Positions 15,040 through 24,000 of a stretch of DNA of 24,943 nt are shown here, piece after piece. The notes beneath the pieces are model-generated. The model searched no databases, had not been told where the DNA came from, and was given only the letters and a program-made list of their open reading frames with translations. A program made the translations under genes and the position numbers. The first letter of the stretch is position 1, and the number at the start of each line of letters is the position of its first letter. Source of the DNA: Baffinella frigidus (Eukaryota > Cryptophyceae > Cryptomonadales > Baffinellaceae); NCBI GenBank assembly GCA_026770585.1, contig MU646640.1, positions 250,085-275,027 of the forward strand. The letters run 5' to 3'.

Positions 15040-18000
15040 CTGGAACTCTGTCGAGGGCGTCGCCCGATGGTCCAGGGTTCAGGGTTCAGCGTTGAGTTGT
15101 ACAATACCAGGTTCTGTGCCAGAGATGCTTTAGATGGACGCCTTGCGAAATAGAATTTATTCAGGATCTCGACTACACCCCAGGTACAAGGATACCTCGC
15201 TCATAAGAAACCGCCACCCTCTAGGACCCTACAGTAGGGCTGCGCCTCGGGCCCTATGGTGGTCCTAGGGGGGGGGCGGTTTCCTATGAGTGAGGTACCC
15301 CTGTACACCCCAGGTACCTGAGTGAAGACAGCGAGGTTGGCGCCCTGCCTCCTCGCGCGCCCTGCTTTCGGGTTTAGGGTTTAGGGTTTAGGGTTTAGGG
15401 TTTTAGGGTTTAGGGTTTAGGGTTTAGGGTTTTAGGGTTTAGGGATAAGGGTTTTGGGTTTAGGGTTTAGAGTTTAGGGTTCAGAATTTCGGGTTTACCG
15501 CGGCTCTGAATCAGGCTCACCAGCGTTTCCACGCTCGAGTACCGCACCTAGAGACCATCGTGTAGGGGGGTTCAGGGGTTAGGGTGTAGGATGTAGGGTG
15601 TAAGGTGTAGGGAGTAGGGTGTATGCTGTAGGGTGTGGGGTGTACGCTGCAGGGTGTAGGGTGTATACTGTAGGGTGTGAGGTGTAGGGTTCGGACCACG
15701 AGGGAGCATGCAGGGAAGTCGAGGCCCTCTTCCGCGACTGAAGTAGCGACCATCAGGTTGCACGCCCTGCGAAAGCCGTTCACGGTTACTCGCTCACTCC
15801 TAATCCACCCGCGAGTCTCACTCCACGAAGAGAGAGGCCTTGACTCCTAATCCAGTCGATTAGGACTGGATCTTCCGCGACGGACGTAGCCACCATCAGG
15901 TTGCACGCCCTGTGTAGGAGGGTGTAGGGTTCAACGTTCGAGGTTTAGGGTTTATGAGGTTTGGGGGCGTGGCTTTACAGATGGATCCGAGGGAAGTGGC
16001 TTGACACCATCAGGATGCACGCCTAGCGAAAGGGTTCACAGTTTAGGTCCGTTGAGTTCTTCGAGCTCCCAACATAGGCGGGCACCGGAACTTTTTCTGT
16101 AGGAAGGCCATGCTTCCTTTCGGATCACATCACGCCTCCCCGGTAAGTTTACGGTCCAGAGAGAAAATTGCGTGTTTTAAGGTTTAGGGGTTGAAACTTG
16201 TTTTAGGGCGCGAGGTTTCATGCATTGATTCTTCACAATTGTTCAAAGCTAAACCCTTCGCTCGTGGCCACGAGGGGGTGTGGGGGGGAGAGAGACCTGT
16301 CGCCGCCCTCCGCTGCTGTCATTTGAAACGCCCTGCGATTGAGTCAAGGAGGTTACAGGGGCTACTATTTTGAGTGTTGTAGAAGGCATGGCGATGTTCA
16401 GGGATTGGGGTGTAGGGTTTGAAAAACATCAAAGGTTTAGGGTTCAGAGTATGGTTGAGGGTTTGGGTACAGGGTTTAGGGTTGAAACATGAAAGGGTTC
16501 AGAGTTTAGGGTTTAAGCAAGAAAGGGTTCAGAGTTTAGGGTTCAGAGTTTAGGGTTCGGAGTTTAGGGTTTAGGGTTTGGGAAAGAATGGAACCTGCGC
16601 GTCGCCTCTTGTCTACTGATCGACATCTCCGCGCGCCCCACCTTGGAGAAGGGTTGCGGTTCAGGGTTTAGGGTGTTTAGGGTTTAGGGTTTAGGGTTTA
16701 GGGTTTAGGGTTTAGGTTTTAGGGTTTAAGATTTAGGGTTTAGGGTGCGGGGTCATGCGGCAGGGGTTACTTCTAGGGGTTAGGGGGTTCAGGGTTTAGG
16801 GGGGTTGGAGGTTAGGGTTTAGGGTTGAGGTTGAGGGGGGGTGGGCATTTCGAGGGGAAGCGCTACGAGGGGAAGCGTTGGTTGAGGTTGGAGTGCCGCA
16901 CTAGCAAGGTAGATAGATATCAGGCTACCTGGAAAAGGGAGTTCAAACTCCCGTGGCGCGAGGCCGGTCCACCAAAATCATCTGGGTAAATCCGGCAAGG
17001 TGGTCGTCAATAAAGAACTCTCTCTCTCTGGAGTGCCGCTTGATGTAGTCTAGGGTCTAGGAGGTGGAGCCACAGTGGACTACGGACCTTTCATCAAAAA
17101 TCAACTTGCCTTGAGGCAGTTAACTTTAAGGATTTTGTGGTGCAAGGGGGGGGGGGGTTACGAGGGGAAGCGCGTGGAAGCGTTGGTTGAGGGCAGGATG
17201 CCGCTTGATGTAGTCTAGGACCAGCGCTGCTGCATGCCGCGACCTAGGGGTAGCGGTTTGGGGTTGGGGGGTTGGGGTTTGGGGTTTAGGGTTTGGGGGT
17301 TGGGTCTTAGGTTTTGCGGTTTGGGGTTGAGGGTTTTATTATTCGGGGTTTGGGATTGTAGGAGGTGGAGTTGGAATTCATCAGGAAAATGCTCGTATGA
17401 GCGGCCGACACGGGGTACAGTAAGTGGCACAATGCGTAGCATGTGCGGCGCTGACGCTGGTTGTGTGGCAATAAATTGCCAATCTCTCTACTCCTTCATT
17501 CGCGCCAACATCAAACCCCTGCACCCCAAACCCCAACCCCCTAACCCCCCATCAACCCCAAACCCCAATCCCCTCACCCCAGTCAACCTTTGGGGTTTAG
17601 GACGAGCGCGACGGCGTGGCGCGACTTGGATTAGGGTGTGGATTTTAGGGTTCTCTAGGGTTAAGAGTTGAGGGTTGAGGGTTGAGGGTGTATGGTTTAG
17701 GGTTTAGAGTAGAGGGCTTCGGGTTTAGGGTTCAGGGTTTAGGGTTTAGGGTTTAGGGTTTAGGCTTTAAGCTTTAGGATTTTGGGTTCAGGGATCAGGG
17801 TTTAGGGTTTAGGGTTACGGGTTACGGGTTACGGGTTACGGGTTACGGGTTACGGGTTACGGGTTTGGGTGTGGGATTTAGGACGCCACGCACCAAGATG
17901 TTACCTTTCTCACCCTCCTCCGTGGTCTCGATTTCAAGGTTTAGGGTGTAGAGGTTTGTGGTTTAGAGTTTAGGGTTTAGGGCTTAGGGTTTAGGGGTTA

Positions 18001-21000
18001 GAGTTTAACGTGTGTGGGGTGTGTAGGGTTTGTAGGGTTGAGGGTTGAGGGTTTAGGGTTGAGGGTTGAGGGTTGAGGGCTTAGGGTTTAGGGTTCAGGG
18101 ATTAGGTTTTAGGGTTTGGGGTTTAGCGTTTAGGGTTTAGGGTTTAGGGGGACTTGACGAAGATGATCCCATTTGCACCCTCCTCCGTGGTCTCGAGTTC
18201 GGCTTACTACGCGAGAGAGCTACATGTCATTTTACGTCCTGCGTCCTTCTATTATATTTCCTTGAAATCGGCAAAAGTTGCCGGAAATGACCACACATAA
18301 TTGACTTTGGCGGCAAGGGTAACCGCAAGATAAGGTATTTTATCCGATCGGTTGCCAACTACCTCTCCCCCGTAGTAGTGTTCAAGGCGTAGGGTTATGG
18401 GTTACGGGTTACGAGTTACGAGTTACGGGCTACGGGCTACGGGCTACGGGCTACGGGTTACGGGTTTGGGGGTTAGCACCTGACAAAGATGATTCCCTTT
18501 GCGCCCTCTTTCGTGGTTTCGACTTGGGCTGAAGGTTTTGAGGTTGAGAATTGTAAAGCAACTCGTTTGGAGTTTAGTGATTAGGGTTTCAGGATTGATG
18601 GCGCCACCGCACGAAGATGATTCCCTATGCGCCCTCTTCTGTGGTCTCGAGTTCTGCTTGGTGTTCAAGGCTCGGCTTAGAGTTCGGCATAGTGTTCAAG
18701 GCGAGTAAAGGGTTACGGGTTACTGGGTGTGGGTTTGGGGGTTAGCACCGCACGAAGATGATGCCTTTCGCGCCCTCTTCCGTCGCTTCAAGTTCCAAGT
18801 GCAAACTCTTGAGGCGGTCCGGCTCCACGTATTTCAGCAGCCCATTCTGTGTTAGGGCTTAGGGCTTAGGGTTTATGGTGGAGGGTGGAGGGTTTGGGAT
18901 TTAAGGTTGATGGTTGATGGGTAGGGTTGAGGGTTTATGGTTTAGGGTTTAGGGTTTAGGGTTTAGGGTTTAGGGTTTAGATGAACGCAACGGCCTCCTG
19001 CCTGCTTCAAGGCCTGGGAACTAGCGGTTAGGGTTTAGAACTGATGGCCCGATGAGGATACCCTTTAGCCGGTTTCTGCCGCGATCCTCTTCACCGGGGG
19101 GGGGCTGAATGTGATCCAAACGGAAGCATGGCTTTTCTGCAGAACAAGTTCCGGTGTCCGCCTATGTTGGGAGCTCGAATGACCTAAAGGACCTAAAGGG
19201 AGAACCTGGTCCAAGAAATCCTGAAACAAATTTGCCAGAAGGTTCAGGGTTGAAGAGTTTAGGGTGTGGGGTTTGGGGTTCAGGGTCCACACGGTGGACT
19301 ACGGACCTTTCATCAAAAGTCAACTAACCTTGTGGACAGTTAACTTGAAGGATTTTCTAATGAGAATTGGGCCACGTTACCGCTTAATCTAGGGGTCCCG
19401 AAACCCTCGAAGCCCACCGTGTGGGGAGAGAGAACCTGGTCCAAGGACTCCTGAAACTGCGTCGTGCTGAACAGCTCTGTCTGCGCCAGGAACCTGCCTT
19501 CGAGTTCACTGTTTAGTGTTTACTGTTTAGGTTTTGGGTTTAGGTTTAGGGTTTAGGGCTTAGGGTTTGGGGGGGGGGCTGTTGAGGGTGAGAGTTGAGG
19601 GTTAAGGCTTGAGGGTTGAGGGTTGAGGGTTGGGGGTTGAGGGTTGAGGGTTTAAGGTTTCGGGTTTAGTGTTTAGTGTTTAGTGCTCAGGATTTAGGGT
19701 TGAGGGTTGAGGGTTGAGGGTTGAAGGTTCAGGGTTGAGGGGCAGGGTTCCGGGTTCCGGGTTTCGGGTTTCAGGTTCCGGGTGTAGGGTTTTAGCGTAA
19801 AGGGTTCGGGTTCACGGGTTTATGGGTAAGAGATAAGGGATTAGGGCGTGGGGTTTTTGGGCGTAAGGTTTCGGGTTTCGGGTTTCGGGTTTCGGGTTTA
19901 GGATTGAACGTGATGAGGCGCGTGCGGTGCTGTGTCGCTGCGTCCCCCTTACCAGAGAACGAGCCTGACTGCACCTGGTGTCAGGGTTTAAGGTTTGAGG
20001 TTGGGGCTTAGAGTTTTCAGGTTTGGGTTTAGGATGTAGGATTTGGGTATAGGGTTTAGGGTTTAGGGCAGAGGGTTTAGGGGTTTGGGCTTAAGGTGTA
20101 GGGTGTAGGGTGGGGGTGTAGGGTTTGTGGTTTAGGGTTTTGGGATTCGGGTGAGGGTTGAGGGTTTCGAGGTTAGGTATTACGGTTTAATGTTTAGGGT
20201 TTAGGATTTTGCTGGTTTAGGGTTTGGAGTTCAGGGTTTAGGGTTTAGGGTGTAGGGTTGAGGGTTTAGGGTTTAGGGTTAAGGGTTCAGGGTTTGGGTT
20301 TTGAGGTTTAGGGTTTAGGGTTTAGGGTTTAGGGTTTAAGGTTTAGGGTTTGGGGTGTAGGGTTTACGGAGTTGATCCACTTGCTCGCCAGGACTGCAAG
20401 CCCCGGTCGCGCCCCCGCATCAACCTGAAGGGTTTGGGTTTTGAATTTGTTTGAGTTTGTTTGGGTTTGTTTGGGTTTGTTTGGGTTTGTTTGGATTTAG
20501 GATTGGGGGTTTGGGGTTTGGGGTTTGGTGTTTGGGGCTTTGGGTTTGGGGTTTAGAGTCCACGCGTGTCACGCCTTACAGGTTAGTGTTCAGTTTTCAG
20601 TGTTTAGGGCTGAGGGTTCAAGGGTTTAGGGTTTAGGGTTTAGGGTTTAGGGTTTAGGGTTTAGGGTTGAGGGTTTGGGGTGAAACCGTGAGTGAGATCG
20701 CCTCCCCGACAGCCCCCTGCAGCTCCTCTCTCAGCTTGCCGGGGAAGAGTGGGGGTTCGCCCTTTTTGGGAGGCGTCGCGACTCTCGCCTGGTTTGGGGG
20801 TTGGGGTTGGGGGTTGGGGGTTTGGGGTTTGGGGTTTGGAGTTTATGGTGTATGTTTTGGTGTTTATTGGTTAGTGTTCAGTGTTTACGGCTGAGGGCCT
20901 AGTGTTTAGTGTTTAGTGTTTGGGGTTTGGGGATTATTATTGAGTGTTTCAGGTTTCGTGTTTAGTGTTTAGTGTTTTTCAGGTTTAGGGTTTAGTGTTC

Positions 21001-24000
21001 AGGTTTAGGGGGTTGGGATGAGGGTTTAGGGTGTAGGCCTGCAGGCTGCGGAGTTGCTCGAGCACCCAGGCGTTGACTCCCCCCGGTTGAACTGGCACGT
21101 CCCTCACCTTGTTGAGGGTTTCGTGTTTAGGATTCCGGGTTCAGGGTTTATAGTGAGACCTGGTTTAGTGCTTGGGGCTTAGGACTGAGTGCTGAGGGCT
21201 GAGGGCTGAGGGCTTAAGATATACGGGTTCAGGTTGGGGGCTTTTAGGGCTGAGGGTTTAGGGGTTGAGGTGTAGAGCTGCGGAGTTGCTCGAGCACCCA
21301 AAAGTTGACTCCTCCAGGTTGAAATGACACGTCCTTCACCTAGGGTGTAGGCTTTGGGGTTGAGGATTTAGGGTTGAGGATTTAGGTTGAGGTTTGAGGG
21401 TGTAGGGTGTAGGGCGTAGGGTATTGGGTTTAGGTTTCAGGGTTTAGGGTTTAGGGTTTAGGGTTTACCTTGAAGGAGTTGACGTTTTCCCACCCCCGAT
21501 CGGTCACAATTTGCAAAATTTAAACGCAACCTTTCGCGCTAAAAGTGTTTCGTGGTACAGATGAAACCTTGTTGTGCCCAGGAATGGCTCCAATTCCTAG
21601 ACCTCTGGGTGTTTCCGGGCGGGACTCAACTCTGCTGATAGATGGACTTGACAATGGGCGTGGGGTTTAGGGTTTAGGGGTTAGAGTTGACCCTGCAGGA
21701 GTTGACGTTTTTCTGCAGCTCTGCCCACTCGTAATCAGAGCGCTTCACGCTCACCAGCCATGCCTCGGCAAACCTGGTTTAGGGGTAAGAAGGGGTTAGG
21801 AGTTCGGGATTTTAGGGTTCCGCGCCAGGGCAGAAGTTCAATTTTCAAGATCGTGTAGTAAAATGATGATTCGTTCGAGTAAAGTTGATTCTACCCGGGA
21901 AACACGCTAAATGTGATGGGAATTGGAGCTCTTGCCATGCGGAACACGTCCGGGTTATAAAAAATATGTACCACAATAAGCCATCTAAACACTTTGAGCG
22001 CGAACGAGTGTGTATGAAAAAGCCACTTCTGCCCTGGCGCGGTAGGGTTAAGGAGTTGGGGTTTAGGGTTTGGGGTTTGGGGTTTAGGGTTTAGGGTTTA
22101 GGGTGTAGGGTTTGGGGTTTGGGGTTCAAGGTGTTGAGGGGGTTGAGGTTTATGATCGAGGGCTCAGGGCTTGAGGCGTAACGCTTACGGTTGAGGGTGT
22201 AGAGTGTAGGGGGTTGGGTTATGGTTGAGAGCTGAGGGTTGAGGGTTTACTTCTGAAGAAACTCGTGGATGTTGGCGCTGGCTTCCCCAATCGATGCCCC
22301 TCCCTGGATTAGGGTGTAGGGTTTAGAGTTTAGGGGGTAGGGGGTAGGGGGTAGGGGGTAGGGTGAATGGTTTATGTTTAGGGTTTTGGGTTCAGGGTTT
22401 AGAGTTTAGAGTTCAGGGTTTGAGGTTTAGGGTTTAGAGTTTGGGGTTTAGGTTTTAGGGTTCAGGATTAGGAGTTTAGGGTTTTAAATTAAGGATCCAG
22501 GGTTTAGGGACTGTAGAGATCTCTGGTGTGGTAAAGGGTTTATGGTTTGATTTTTTAGTGTCTATGGTTTTAGTGTTCAGGGCCTGGGGCATGGGGATTA
22601 GGGTTTAGGGTTTGGAGTTTAGGATCCAGGGTTTAGGGTTTAGGGTTTAGGGTTTAGGGTTTAGGTTTAGGGTTTAGGGTTTAGGGTTTAGGGTTTTGGG
22701 TTTAGGGTTCAGGGTTTAGGGTTCAGGGTTTAGGGTTTCCGGTTTACGGTTTACGGTTTACGGTTTACGGTTTACGGCTCAGGGGCTTAGAACCGGCAGG
22801 CTCGCAGTGAGCCCCAAGATGCGGGGGCGCTCTTGCGGGAGAAGGTGAACGTAGTGCTTCGACAGTAGCTTCGACATGTCGTGGTTGCCTGGGGTGCGGT
22901 TTGGGGTTTGGGGTTTGGGGTTTGGGTGTTGGGGTTTGGGGTGTGGGGTGCAGGGTACAGGGTGTAGGGTGTAGGGTGTGGGGTGCAGGGTTCAGAGTGT
23001 CGGGTTTAGGGTTTTGGGGTTGGGGTTGGGGTTTAAGGTTTAGGGGCTTCAGGGTGCGCAGGGTTTTACCGGTTGCGTTTTGGCACTGAGGTTCGGGGAT
23101 TAGGATATACATCGTACTGAGGGTTTAGGGTCAGGGGTTCGGGGTTTAGGGTATAAAGAGTTTCGGATATAGAGAGTTTGGGGTTTGGGGTTAAGGGTTT
23201 TGCCGGTTGCGTTGTGGCACTCGTTCATGATGATGGTTTCAGGGTTCAGGGTACAGGGTTCAGGGTTTGGGGTGTAGGGTTTAGGGTTTGGGGTTTGGGG
23301 TTCAGGGTTTCAGTGGTCAGGGTTTATTGTTCAGAGGGGTTGAGGTACAGGGGTTTACCGGTCGCGTTGTGGCACTCGTCCATGATGATGGTTTTAGGGT
23401 TCAGGGTTCAGGGTTCAGGTTTCGGGGTTCAGGGTTCAGGGTTCAGGGTTTAGAGTTGAGGGGGTTTGGGGTTTAGGGTTTTACCGGTCGCGTTGTGGCA
23501 TTCGTCCATGATGATGAGGTCGAAGGACGCGAGCGAGGCCTTCCCCTTCGCCTGCACGAGAAAGAGAGATTGCTAATTCATTGCCGGGTACTCCGTAGCA
23601 CCCTAGGGTACTGTCTACCGTAGGGTCCTACGCACTACCCGGATCCGGTCCTGCAGCCGGGGGGGGGGGGCGAGAGATTGATGATTTATTGCCAAACAGT
23701 CAGCGTCAGTGTCGCACATGCTACGCATTGTGTCACTACTGTACCCCGTGTCGGCCGCTCATTCGAGCATCTGCGCGAGAAAACGGCTCAAACGCCAGTG
23801 CAAATCTGAGAGAGAAAGTGAGCAAATCTGTCAACTTTGGAGCAGGAAAGTGACTTTTTCAGCACATTGGTGAGACCAAATAGTGTGAGACAGAGAGAGG
23901 GTGATGAAGTCGAAAGACGCGAGCAACGCCATAGTCTTCGCCTGCAGTTCACGGTTTAGGGTTTCTGGTGTAGGGGAACCAGCGAAAGGTTACGAGCCTG

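Noticed and set aside
15517-15783. 88-codon minus-strand ORF as a small complete gene
   Set aside because: Only its start is coding: it is the motif V exon (15697-15766) read through its donor into GTGTAGGG repeat.
17601-17628. SRHAVALVL as the exon following motif IV
   Set aside because: Its acceptor is lost and the phase is wrong. The longer copy at 17162-17243 has a proper acceptor, donor and phase.
17886-18655. Motif IV copies as mutually exclusive exons
   Set aside because: They lack the exon 5' part and acceptors, and one has an in-frame stop. Fossil duplications explain them better.
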